DNA from: DATEEW01 sp035273665
Lineage (GTDB): Bacteria > Pseudomonadota > Gammaproteobacteria > Burkholderiales > SG8-39
Assembly: GCA_035273665.1 (NCBI GenBank)
Contig: DATEOW010000099.1
Coordinates: 1 to 20,654, forward strand
Length of the DNA: 20,654 nt
Direction of reading: 5' to 3'
Position 1 is the stretch's first letter, and each line of letters opens with the position of its first letter. Positions 7,348-14,441 of this stretch are shown piece after piece. The notes under the pieces are model-generated. The model did no database searches. It had not been told where the DNA came from and saw only the letters and a program-made list of their open reading frames with translations. The position numbers and the translations under genes are program-made.

Positions 7348-8427
7348 CTAGCCCACGCTGTCGACTTCCATGTTGTCGACTTCCGCGACCCATGACTGCA
7401 ACAGGCGATAGCTGACAGCGAGGATGACCGGACCGACGAAGAGTCCGATGATCCCGAATCCGATAAGGCCGCCGATCACGCCGGCCAAAATGAGGGGTAA
7501 GGGTAGGTCAGCACCCCGTCGAATGAGCAATGGGCGAAGTATGTTATCGAGGCTGCCCACGATCACGGCCCAAACGAGCAATACGGTTCCCCAGACCGGG
7601 TCGCCCGACCAATAAAGCCACACTACGGCCGGCGCCATGATCAGCGTTGGACCCAGCTGCGCAATACAGAGAAGAAAAATAATCGCCGTGAGTACGGCGG
7701 CAAATGGAATGCCGCAAATCGCGAGCCCAATGCCCGCGACTGTCGTCTGAACGATAGCGGTGACCACTACTCCTAAAGCAACCGCCCTGATCGCTTGCCC
7801 GGAAAGGATGATCGATGTCTCGCCGCGTTCGCCGGCGAGACGCCGGCCAAAGCGCCGCATATTCATTGCCGCGTTTTCGCCGATCATGTACAGAGAAGCG
7901 GTGATGGCGACCATCAATAGAAAATGAAGAAACATCAGTCCAAAGGTGCCTGCTTGGCTGGCAAACCATGCGAGCACCGTTCGCACATACGGAGTAGTCC
8001 GGTCCACCAGATCGTCCGGGGCGGTGGCGGCTAGTTCGCGCCATTCCTCCGCGGCTTTGCTTCCCACAAAGGGCAGTTGTCCAACCCAATGCGGCGGTTC
8101 CGGTAGCTTCGCCGTCTTCGCGGACTCAATCTTCAGCGCAATTTCGTCACGGTAGTCGGCCACCGTCATGATGGCGAGCGTGAGAGGGACGATGAGTAAC
8201 AGCAAAATCGCCAGCGTCATGATCGCAACGGCGAGCCAACGCCTTCCACCAAGGCGTTTTTGAAGTCCGATCATTATCGGCCAAGTGGCGACCACAACCA
8301 TGCCAGCCCAGATTGTCGCGCCCAGAAAGGGCCATAAAATCCAGAGACTGGCGGCGATCAGCAAACCAAGTGAGAGAACGCCCAGGGTGTTTCGGGCGAG
8401 GTCAGATGCGATTGGCTTATTTGTCAT
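7348..8427 (-). CDS. AI-2E family transporter (UPF0118/YdiK-like), multi-pass membrane protein
   Basis: This is a 359-residue inner-membrane protein of the family named after the proposed AI-2 exporter TqsA. Members include YdiK and PerM, and some act as ion antiporters, so the family name does not prove AI-2 transport. Hydrophobic segments lie at about 15-32, 35-53, 64-90, 160-182, 212-236, 240-272, 278-292 and 307-340. A soluble loop at about 91-155 sits between the early and late groups, as is usual. The C-terminal signature SLDNILRPLLIRRGADLPLP (292-311), followed by a Gly-rich segment and GLFVGPVILAV, is diagnostic. No good SD precedes the ATG at 8427. The gene is divergent from a Spy-like gene, with 132 bp between start codons. 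Confidence 0.92.
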   Translation of the reverse strand: MTNKPIASDLARNTLGVLSLGLLIAASLWILWPFLGATIWAGMVVVATWPIMIGLQKRLGGRRWLAVAIMTLAILLLLIVPLTLAIMTVADYRDEIALKIESAKTAKLPEPPHWVGQLPFVGSKAAEEWRELAATAPDDLVDRTTPYVRTVLAWFASQAGTFGLMFLHFLLMVAITASLYMIGENAAMNMRRFGRRLAGERGETSIILSGQAIRAVALGVVVTAIVQTTVAGIGLAICGIPFAAVLTAIIFLLCIAQLGPTLIMAPAVVWLYWSGDPVWGTVLLVWAVIVGSLDNILRPLLIRRGADLPLPLILAGVIGGLIGFGIIGLFVGPVILAVSYRLLQSWVAEVDNMEVDSVG

Positions 8428-8461
8428 GTGAGCCGCAGTCTAGCCCATCGCGCAAGTTGTC

Positions 8462-8476
8462 GTTACACAGTGTTAC
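8462..8476. promoter_or_regulatory. GTTAC-N5-GTTAC direct repeat, possible response-regulator site
   Basis: GTTAC at 8462-8466 and 8472-8476 are separated by ACAGT, a 10-bp period that puts both half-sites on one DNA face. OmpR-family regulators bind such tandem half-sites; the CpxR box is GTAAA-N5-GTAAA, with the same geometry and a related half-site. The repeat lies about 85 bp upstream of the Spy/CpxP-like start, in a divergent promoter region. Assignment to a regulator is inference. Confidence 0.45.
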
Positions 8477-8524
8477 TCGGCTTGCGTATCCCTTGCGCAT
8501 TCCGCTTTTACATTGCGGGTCATG

Positions 8525-8538
8525 CAGGAATGTTCCTG
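8525..8538. promoter_or_regulatory. CAGGAA-TG-TTCCTG inverted repeat, possible operator
   Basis: Two perfect 6-bp arms flank a 2-bp centre, 21 bp upstream of the Spy-like start codon. In RNA the loop would be too short for a stable hairpin, so a dimeric protein site is likelier. No specific factor is recognised. Confidence 0.4.
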
Positions 8539-8559
8539 TACTTTTTCGCAGGAGTTCGT

Positions 8560-9087
8560 ATGACAAAGACTAATGCTGTACTACGGCCTTTGATCGTGGC
8601 CTTGGGTTTGGCGTTCGCCGCGCCCCTAGCGGTTCAGGCCTACCCTGGCGCAGGCGGCGAAGGCTCGCATGGCAAGCAAGGCTTTCACCATAAGCGTGGG
8701 TTCTCGGGACAAGGGCATGGTCGCCACGGCGGCGATTTCACTCGCGGTCTGAATCTGACCGAAGCCCAGCGCGACAAGATTTTCGAATTGCGCCATGCCG
8801 CCGCGCCAAGCTTGCGCAGCAAAGGCAAGGAAGTTCGCGCCGCGCGCAGTGAAATGCGACAAGTCGCGATGACGGACAAGTTCGACGAGGGCCGGGTAAT
8901 CGCCTTAAGCAATCAGCTGGCAAAGGCCGAGGCAGAGTTCAACGTGACCCGTCTGCGTCTGACAAACCAGGTCTACAACGTGCTCACTCCGGAACAGCGT
9001 AAGCAAGCGGCGGATATGCGGAACCATCGCATCGAACGAGCCAAGGCGGCCGCACCAACGACACGCCCAGCACCGCAAATACAGTAA
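8560..9087 (+). CDS. Periplasmic Spy/CpxP-family LTxxQ-motif protein
   Basis: This 175-residue secreted protein starts with a clear Sec signal: Lys at position 3, Arg at 9, a hydrophobic core at 10-24 and a cleavage site after VQA at about 27. A Gly/His-rich linker (30-58, many His) may bind metal. The helical part then carries the family's two LTxxQ motifs, LTEAQ (66-70) and LTPEQ (142-146), as in the chaperone Spy and the Cpx inhibitor CpxP. It may protect envelope proteins or answer metal stress. The ATG at 8560 has AGGAG 5 nt upstream and opens directly on the signal peptide; an in-frame upstream start at 8428 would bury it behind 44 residues. The tail is Ala/Pro/Thr-rich. No cpxRA-like pair lies in the window. 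Confidence 0.87.
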   Translation: MTKTNAVLRPLIVALGLAFAAPLAVQAYPGAGGEGSHGKQGFHHKRGFSGQGHGRHGGDFTRGLNLTEAQRDKIFELRHAAAPSLRSKGKEVRAARSEMRQVAMTDKFDEGRVIALSNQLAKAEAEFNVTRLRLTNQVYNVLTPEQRKQAADMRNHRIERAKAAAPTTRPAPQIQ

Positions 9088-9099
9088 TTTTTTGTGTAG

Positions 9100-9133
9100 A
9101 ACGACAACAGCCGCTTGCGCGGCTGTTGTCGTT
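9100..9133. terminator. Strong hairpin between convergent genes, probable bidirectional terminator
   Basis: A perfect 15-bp stem (9100-9114 with 9119-9133, core ACGACAACAGCCGC) closes on the 4-nt loop TTGC. It sits 12 bp after the Spy-like stop and touches the last base of the waaF stop codon. The T tract on the plus side is only three bases, and the minus side has none, so termination strength is uncertain. Confidence 0.7.
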
Positions 9134-10161
9134 TACGCGGCGCTTAAACGGTCGACATGCTGCTTAACGAGTACCGGCAGCATCTCTTCAAGGCACTTAT
9201 GATGACCGAGCGGACATTCACGCTGGAAGCAAGGGCTGCAAACGAGATTCAGGGAGAGGAGCGCAGCGCGGTGACTCAATGGCGGCGTATGTGCCGCGCT
9301 TGACGAACCGTAGAGCGCAACGATCGGCCGATGTAGCGCGGCCGCCATGTGCATGAGGCCGGAATCATTGGTCACCACGCAACGCGCAAGTGAGAGCAGG
9401 TCCATTGCACCGTAAAGATCGGTCCGACCGCAAAGACTGATGCACGCACCGTTGGATAGGCTCACGATTTCATCGCCGACGGCTTGGTCTTTAGGTGAGC
9501 CGAATAACCAAACAGCGACCCCTTGGCTCGCGAGTCGAGCCGCTAAGGCGGCGAAGTGCCGGACGGGCCAGCGCTTGGACGGTCCAAACTCCGCGCCGGG
9601 GCACATGGCGACCATAGGCCGTGTGCGATCGAGGCCCAGCCGACTCAGATTCGTTGCAAGATTGTTTTCATCGATTCTTAATGTGCTTGCGCGCAACGGT
9701 CGATATGGCGGCGCTTGGGGGGGCTCCGCCAGCTTGGCGTATCGCTCCGCCATTAAAGGCAGCGCTTCTTTATCTAAATGGTGCCGGACATTGAGCAGTC
9801 CGTAACGTGCTTCCCCGGTGAAGCCCACACGCTCGGGAATGCCGGCGACGAAAGGGATGAGCGCGGACTTCCAGCTATTGGGCAACACGATGGCGCGATT
9901 ATAGTGATGCGCTTTGAGCTGCCTTGCGAGCGCCCAGCGCGCACTGAGTCCGAACTCGCCGTGGGCAAATGGCGCATCGATGACCCGATTGATTTCCGGC
10001 ATGCGCGCCAGCACCGGGCCGGTCCAAGGCGGCGCAATGACGTCGATCTGTAAAGCTGAATTTTGTTCGCGCAGGCGCGCAAACAAGGGTTGCGCCAACA
10101 GTGCGTCGCCGATCCAATTGGGCGCGACGATCAGCGTGCGCGAAGAAGCGGGCAGGATCAA
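9133..10161 (-). CDS. waaF: ADP-heptose:LPS heptosyltransferase II
   Basis: This glycosyltransferase family 9 enzyme adds the second heptose to the lipopolysaccharide inner core on the cytoplasmic face of the inner membrane. In 342 residues it shows NWIGDALLAQPLF (15-27), RAIVLPNSWKSALIPF (89-104) with the family's PNSxKSA pattern, PGAEFGPSKRWP (188-199), the nucleotide-sugar block TNDSGLMHMAAAL (264-276) and ALYGSSS (282-288). The cysteine-rich segment at 308-323 (C308, C311, C316, C323) is also seen in WaaF. The start is a TTG overlapping the TGA of the zinc-finger gene by 4 nt (TTGA), with GGGG upstream; translational coupling is likely. It is the last gene of the ilvE group and ends at the hairpin. 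Confidence 0.94.
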   Translation of the reverse strand: MILPASSRTLIVAPNWIGDALLAQPLFARLREQNSALQIDVIAPPWTGPVLARMPEINRVIDAPFAHGEFGLSARWALARQLKAHHYNRAIVLPNSWKSALIPFVAGIPERVGFTGEARYGLLNVRHHLDKEALPLMAERYAKLAEPPQAPPYRPLRASTLRIDENNLATNLSRLGLDRTRPMVAMCPGAEFGPSKRWPVRHFAALAARLASQGVAVWLFGSPKDQAVGDEIVSLSNGACISLCGRTDLYGAMDLLSLARCVVTNDSGLMHMAAALHRPIVALYGSSSAAHTPPLSHRAALLSLNLVCSPCFQRECPLGHHKCLEEMLPVLVKQHVDRLSAA

Positions 10162-10355
10162 TGCCCCGTCGGCGGCTTGCCTTTATATTCGTAAACCGCG
10201 CCGCAGTAAGGGCAGCGCACCGTACCGAGATCCACGATGTCGAGGAAGACGCGCGGATGCATGGACCACACCGGCGTATTCGGCGTGGGACAGTGCAGCG
10301 GCAAGTCCTTTTCGGTGATCGCAATCACTTCATCTTTTTTCTGCAGCTGGGCCAT
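10158..10355 (-). CDS. Small CHCC zinc-finger protein
   Basis: This is a 65-residue protein with a zinc-binding pattern C22-x10-H33-x14-C48-x2-C51. The pattern and the context around HPRVFLDI and CPYCGAVY match the CHCC finger of the C-terminal part of mitochondrial complex I subunit NDUFS6 and its bacterial relatives. The role in bacteria is not established to my knowledge. The ATG overlaps the ilvE TAA by one base (TAATG) and the TGA overlaps the waaF start by 4 nt, so the three are almost certainly translated from one message. From memory this placement between ilvE and waaF is common in Betaproteobacteria. Confidence 0.88.
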   Translation of the reverse strand: MAQLQKKDEVIAITEKDLPLHCPTPNTPVWSMHPRVFLDIVDLGTVRCPYCGAVYEYKGKPPTGH

Positions 10356-11326
10356 TACTTTTTCCCTTTGCTCGCTTTGGCGGATGCCTTAGCCGCCTTG
10401 AATGTACCGACGGGGGTAAGCCAGTCATCGTGCTTCTTGTTCTTGCCCGCGACCAGATCGAAGAAATCCTTTTGCAACTTTGTCGTGATCGGCCCGCGTT
10501 TGCCTGCACCGACCTTGCGGCCGTCCACTTCGCGAATCGGCGTGACTTCGGCGGCGGTGCCGGTGAAAAACGCTTCGTCGGCGATATAGACGTCATCGCG
10601 CGTGATGCGCTTCGCCTTCACTTCATAGCCTAGATCGGCGGCAAGCGTAATCACGGTTTCACGAGTGATGCCGATAAGGGCGGATGCGACTTCCGGTTCG
10701 TAAATGCAGCCGTTCTTGATAATGAACAGGTTTTCGCCCGCGCCTTCGGCCACGAAGCCGTCCACGTCCAGCAACAGACCTTCATCGTAGCCGTGTTCCG
10801 TCGCTTCCATATTGGCCAGGATGGAATTGGCATAGGTACCCGAATATTTGGCGCGGCACATCGAGACGTTGACATGGTGACGCGCATAGGAGGAGGTTTT
10901 GACGCGGATGCCTTTTTCCAAACCGTCTTTGCCGAGATACGCACCCCAAGGCCACGCCGCGATCGCCACATGAACGGCGGCGCCTTTGGGCGATACGCCC
11001 ATTTTTTCGGCGCCATAAAAGGCGATCGGACGCAAATAAGCCGATTCCAGTTTGTTTGCCGCCACCACCTGTTTCTGCGCTTCCATCAACTGTTCGCGGG
11101 AATACGGGATCTCCATGCGATAAATGTGCGCCGAATTGAACAGCCGATCGGTGTGTTCCTTCAGACGGAAGATCGCGGTGCCTTTGACGGTGTTGTAGGC
11201 GCGAACGCCTTCAAAAACGGCCAAGCCATAATGAAGCGAATGGGTGAGGACATGAGTCGTGGCATTGCGCCAGGGCACGAGCTTGCCGTCGTACCAGATC
11301 CAACCGTCGCGGTCGGCCATGGACAT
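10355..11326 (-). CDS. ilvE: Branched-chain amino acid aminotransferase
   Basis: This PLP-dependent class IV transaminase carries out the last step of valine, leucine and isoleucine synthesis (and the first of their breakdown) with glutamate as the usual amino donor. The 323 residues contain the N-terminal GWIWYDGKLVPW, the block LHYGLAVFEGVRAY (31-44), the PLP lysine K160 in CRAKYSGTYANSILA, EGAGENLF (194-201) with E198, and the phosphate-binding GTAAEVTPI (256-264). A Lys/Ala tail (310-323) goes beyond the usual end. The ATG at 11326 has GGAG 9 nt upstream (11339-11336); an in-frame start at 11374 has no SD, and the ATG at 11320 is too far from it. ilvE is first of three overlapping genes and is separated from glnE by a 272-bp leader. 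Confidence 0.95.
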   Translation of the reverse strand: MSMADRDGWIWYDGKLVPWRNATTHVLTHSLHYGLAVFEGVRAYNTVKGTAIFRLKEHTDRLFNSAHIYRMEIPYSREQLMEAQKQVVAANKLESAYLRPIAFYGAEKMGVSPKGAAVHVAIAAWPWGAYLGKDGLEKGIRVKTSSYARHHVNVSMCRAKYSGTYANSILANMEATEHGYDEGLLLDVDGFVAEGAGENLFIIKNGCIYEPEVASALIGITRETVITLAADLGYEVKAKRITRDDVYIADEAFFTGTAAEVTPIREVDGRKVGAGKRGPITTKLQKDFFDLVAGKNKKHDDWLTPVGTFKAAKASAKASKGKK

Positions 11327-11497
11327 ATCGTTTTTCTCCGGGATTGAACCAACCGCCGCCCGAGCCGCGGTCATGAAGGGGGGATTTTAACGGAAGCCGG
11401 CGCCTAACTGGCGTTTTACCCTTGAAACGGCGTTGCCTCGGTTCCGGCCTCTCCGCCTTTTAAGAGAGCAATGCTGCTGGCGGGAGACCGATACTCG

Positions 11498-11522
11498 ATC
11501 TATACCCTTATCTATACCCTTA
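11498..11522 (-). promoter_or_regulatory. 12-bp tandem repeat with two TATAGAT -10-like boxes upstream of ilvE
   Basis: TCTATACCCTTA occurs twice head to tail (11499-11510, 11511-11522). On the minus strand each copy contains TATAGAT, close to a sigma-70 -10 box, at 11504-11498 and 11516-11510. The best -35 candidate is CTGACG with a 19-nt spacer, which is weak. A start here would give a leader of roughly 160-180 nt before ilvE. I see no other clear signal in the 11375-11598 gap. Confidence 0.4.
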
Positions 11523-11598
11523 GTTCTCGATTAAGCGTCAGACGATGATCACGGCGCCCTTGCCAAACGTCGGGATATAGGCGTACATGGCATTAATA

Positions 11599-14310
11599 TT
11601 ATGTCGCGTTGGCCGGCAGTACGGCGTTCCAAAGTGCCAATGTGGCATCGATTTGCTCGGCGACTTCCGTTCTCTCCACTCTTGCATATGCCGCCCCGCT
11701 GAGGCGAAGTTTGTGTTGCGATCGTCGGTACAGGCGATATGCATCCGCTACTGAAGTTGCCAATCCGGTTGGGATGAGCTTTAGCGCGCCGGCGATGTGC
11801 AGCAACGCGATGTTGCCAAGATTCGCGGTGAGCTCGTAGTGATTGCCGGAATGAGCGAGCACGAGGTATTGCACAATGAACTCGATATCGACCATGCCGC
11901 CGCGATCGTGCTTGATATCGAAAAGCGATGTCTTGTTGGGATGGCCTTCAAGCATTTTTTGCCGCATCGCGAGTACTTCACTGCGCAATTTATCGAGGTC
12001 GCGTGGTGCAGTTAGCACGTCGCGTCTGAGGGCTTCGAATAGGGCGCCGGTGGCGGCATCGCCGGTGACAAAACGTGCGCGGGTGAGCGCTTGATGTTCC
12101 CACGGCCAAGCCGATTCGCTTTGGTATTTTCGGAAAGCCGCGATAGTGTTGGCAAGCAGACCGGCATCGCCGTTCGGACGCAAGCGAAGATCGACGTCGA
12201 ACAAGGTTCCCGCCGCTGTTACGCTCGACAGCCAAGTATTCATTCTTTGCACGAGACGCGCATAGTTCTCCTGCGCCGCCTCATGCGGATCGTCATAGAC
12301 GAAGACGAGATCGAGGTCAGAAGCATAACCAAGCTCCTTGCCGCCCAGCTTGCCGTAGCCGATGCCGGCGATGCGGGGCGATGCGATATGCCGATTGCGC
12401 ACCAGTTTCCAACATTCCTCCAGCGCGACCGCAAGCACAAGATCGGCCGCAAGCGACAAGTGATCAGCGAGTCTTTCAACCGTGAGCAGACCGGCGACAT
12501 CCTGTGCGAGCAAACGGAATATCTGCGCATGATGCAATTCGCGCATGAGATCCATCTGCCTTTCAGTGTCGCCGTCGTGCGCCGCCATTTCCCGCCGCAA
12601 GGTCAATGCAAATTCGCTCCAGTCGGGCGGCGCATGGAGCTGGCGCAGATCGAGCAACTCATCGAGCACGGCCGGGTGGCGCGACAGGTACGTGGCAGCC
12701 CAAGTGGATGCGCCTAAGATTTCGGCCACACGGGTAAGCGCTTGAGGACTTTCCTGCAAGAGGGCGAGGTACGCGGCGCGGCGCGTGATGCTTTCCAGAA
12801 AATCGATCGCACGTGCGAGTGTCGCATCGGGTGTCGAGGTCCTCGCCGCCGCTTCAATGAAGGCGGGCACCAACGCGTCTACTCGAACTTGACTCTGGTT
12901 AGGCAGTGTTTGGTAGCGATGATTCTTGCGGAAACTCTCCAAGCGGGCGAGCGCTGCGGCGATATCGTTGAATCCAAGGGCGCTGAGCCGCGCGCTTGGC
13001 CCGTCGTCCGCAGCGTTCGCCGACCACACGCAACTCGATTCGTTGCTGTCCGCGGCTTGTTCGGCAAAAACGTCTTCGAAATGCCGGGTCACCGCCGCAC
13101 GATGTTGGTCGAGTGCGGCCATAAGCGCCGCCCAGTTCTCGAAACCCATGCTCGACGCAATAAGCGTTTGATCCGGCTCGCTTGCCGGTAGTTGATGTGT
13201 CTGCGCATCGTCGAGATATTGCAGGCGGTGTTCAAGCCGCCGCAGAAAAACATAAGCCTGAAGAAGTTCTTCTACTGCCCCTTCGCTCAAAACCCGTTTT
13301 TCGCCGAGCACCCTCAGAATCTTCATCGTCGCGCGCGCTCGCAACGAGGAGTCGCGTCCACCGCGAATCAGTTGAAAAGCTTGGGCGATGAATTCGATTT
13401 CCCGAATGCCGCCCGGGCCGAGCTTGATGTGGTTGCCCATTTCTCGGCGTGCGACTTCCTGGCGAATCTGCGCATGTAAGGCGCGCACCGCGGCAATGGT
13501 GCCGTAATCCAGGTACTTCCTATACACGAAAGGGCTCACCAGTTGCTGGAGTGCCGCGCAACTCGCATCGTCGCCACCTGCCACGACACGCGCCTTGATC
13601 CATGCATAGCGTTCCCATTCCCGCCCGTGGGAGACGAAATATTGTTCGAGCGCATCGAAACTACAGGCAACCGCGCCGCCGTCCCCCCAAGGGCGCAGGC
13701 GCATATCGACCCGAAAAACGAATCCATCCCCGGTGACGTCGCTAAGTGTCCGGATGATGCGCTGACCAAGTCGAGTGAAAAACTCCAGATTGCTCAGTCT
13801 CCGCGGGCCATCGGTTTCGCCGTCGGTCGGGTAAGCGAAGATGAGGTCGATGTCCGAGGACACATTCAGTTCGCGTCCTCCGAGTTTGCCCATGCCGATG
13901 ACGAGCAGATCCTGGCTTTTATCGGCTGCATCTTTGTCCGCGCCGCGCGGTTCTCCGTGTTGCGTCACGAGTTGCGACCGATGAAAACGATGCGCCGTTT
14001 GGAGGGCGATTTCCGCTAGATCACTCATGCTCTGCATGACCTCGTCCAGCGCTGCGGACTGGCCGAGGTCCCGTGCCAGCACGCGCAGTAAGACGCGTTG
14101 GCGCAATTCGCGTAAACGGGCTTCGAGTTTGCCTTCTTCCGGGCCAATCTCGCCGAGGAAAGCGCGCATTTGCACGGCGGACCAGGGGCCCTGGGCGGCG
14201 GCATGGATCTCGTCCTCGTATGCCGGGTGCGCACTCAATAAACGCTGGGCGTATCGAGAGAAGCGGAGGGCCTCGTTCAAGCTATTCGGGGTTGGCGGCA
14301 GGCTGGTCAT
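11599..14310 (-). CDS. glnE: Bifunctional glutamine synthetase adenylyltransferase/adenylyl-removing enzyme
   Basis: GlnE adds or removes AMP on glutamine synthetase in response to PII and glutamine, setting ammonium assimilation. The 903 residues hold two homologous nucleotidyltransferase domains. In the N-terminal one (adenylyl-removing), GKLGGRELNVSSDIDLIF (141-158) carries D153 and D155, with VDMRLRPWGDGG at 201-212. In the C-terminal one (adenylylating), GKLGGKELGYASDLDLVF (653-670) carries D665 and D667, with DVDLRLRPNGDAG at 705-717. A helical linker lies between them. The length is close to E. coli GlnE (about 946). Both catalytic aspartate pairs are intact. No strong SD precedes the ATG at 14310. 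Downstream ilvE lies beyond a 272-bp gap, so it may be transcribed separately. Confidence 0.96.
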   Translation of the reverse strand: MTSLPPTPNSLNEALRFSRYAQRLLSAHPAYEDEIHAAAQGPWSAVQMRAFLGEIGPEEGKLEARLRELRQRVLLRVLARDLGQSAALDEVMQSMSDLAEIALQTAHRFHRSQLVTQHGEPRGADKDAADKSQDLLVIGMGKLGGRELNVSSDIDLIFAYPTDGETDGPRRLSNLEFFTRLGQRIIRTLSDVTGDGFVFRVDMRLRPWGDGGAVACSFDALEQYFVSHGREWERYAWIKARVVAGGDDASCAALQQLVSPFVYRKYLDYGTIAAVRALHAQIRQEVARREMGNHIKLGPGGIREIEFIAQAFQLIRGGRDSSLRARATMKILRVLGEKRVLSEGAVEELLQAYVFLRRLEHRLQYLDDAQTHQLPASEPDQTLIASSMGFENWAALMAALDQHRAAVTRHFEDVFAEQAADSNESSCVWSANAADDGPSARLSALGFNDIAAALARLESFRKNHRYQTLPNQSQVRVDALVPAFIEAAARTSTPDATLARAIDFLESITRRAAYLALLQESPQALTRVAEILGASTWAATYLSRHPAVLDELLDLRQLHAPPDWSEFALTLRREMAAHDGDTERQMDLMRELHHAQIFRLLAQDVAGLLTVERLADHLSLAADLVLAVALEECWKLVRNRHIASPRIAGIGYGKLGGKELGYASDLDLVFVYDDPHEAAQENYARLVQRMNTWLSSVTAAGTLFDVDLRLRPNGDAGLLANTIAAFRKYQSESAWPWEHQALTRARFVTGDAATGALFEALRRDVLTAPRDLDKLRSEVLAMRQKMLEGHPNKTSLFDIKHDRGGMVDIEFIVQYLVLAHSGNHYELTANLGNIALLHIAGALKLIPTGLATSVADAYRLYRRSQHKLRLSGAAYARVERTEVAEQIDATLALWNAVLPANAT

Positions 14311-14368
14311 TGAACTTATGCAGGGAGAGGCTTACAAATCGTTTCCGGATTGCGCCTTGGGACACGGG

Positions 14369-14374
14369 TAAAAT
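14369..14374 (+). promoter_or_regulatory. Possible -10 box (TAAAAT) of the yhdP operon
   Basis: GGGTAAAATAGCCG, a -10-like context I have seen often in betaproteobacterial upstream regions, lies 68 bp before the yhdP ATG in the 131-bp glnE/yhdP divergent spacer. No -35 hexamer fits at 16-18 nt (TTGCGC is at 13), so the call is tentative. Confidence 0.3.
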
Positions 14375-14419
14375 AGCCGTTTGCAACTGTGTAGCAGTGT
14401 ACGGTTGCTCGCGGAATTA

Positions 14420-14438
14420 GGCACGCGCTTCGTGTGCC
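14420..14438 (+). other. Hairpin directly before the annotated yhdP start
   Basis: GGCACGCG (14420-14427) pairs with CGTGTGCC (14431-14438), one G-T pair, loop CTT. It ends 3 nt before the ATG at 14442 and occupies the place where an SD would be. It may lower initiation there, or be part of a leader if the downstream TTG at 14466 is the true start. Confidence 0.4.
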
Positions 14439-14441
14439 CGC

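Noticed and set aside
7348..8427. Quorum-sensing exporter role for the AI-2E-family protein
   Set aside because: The family is broad, many members do not move AI-2, and no luxS or lsr-like gene is present here.
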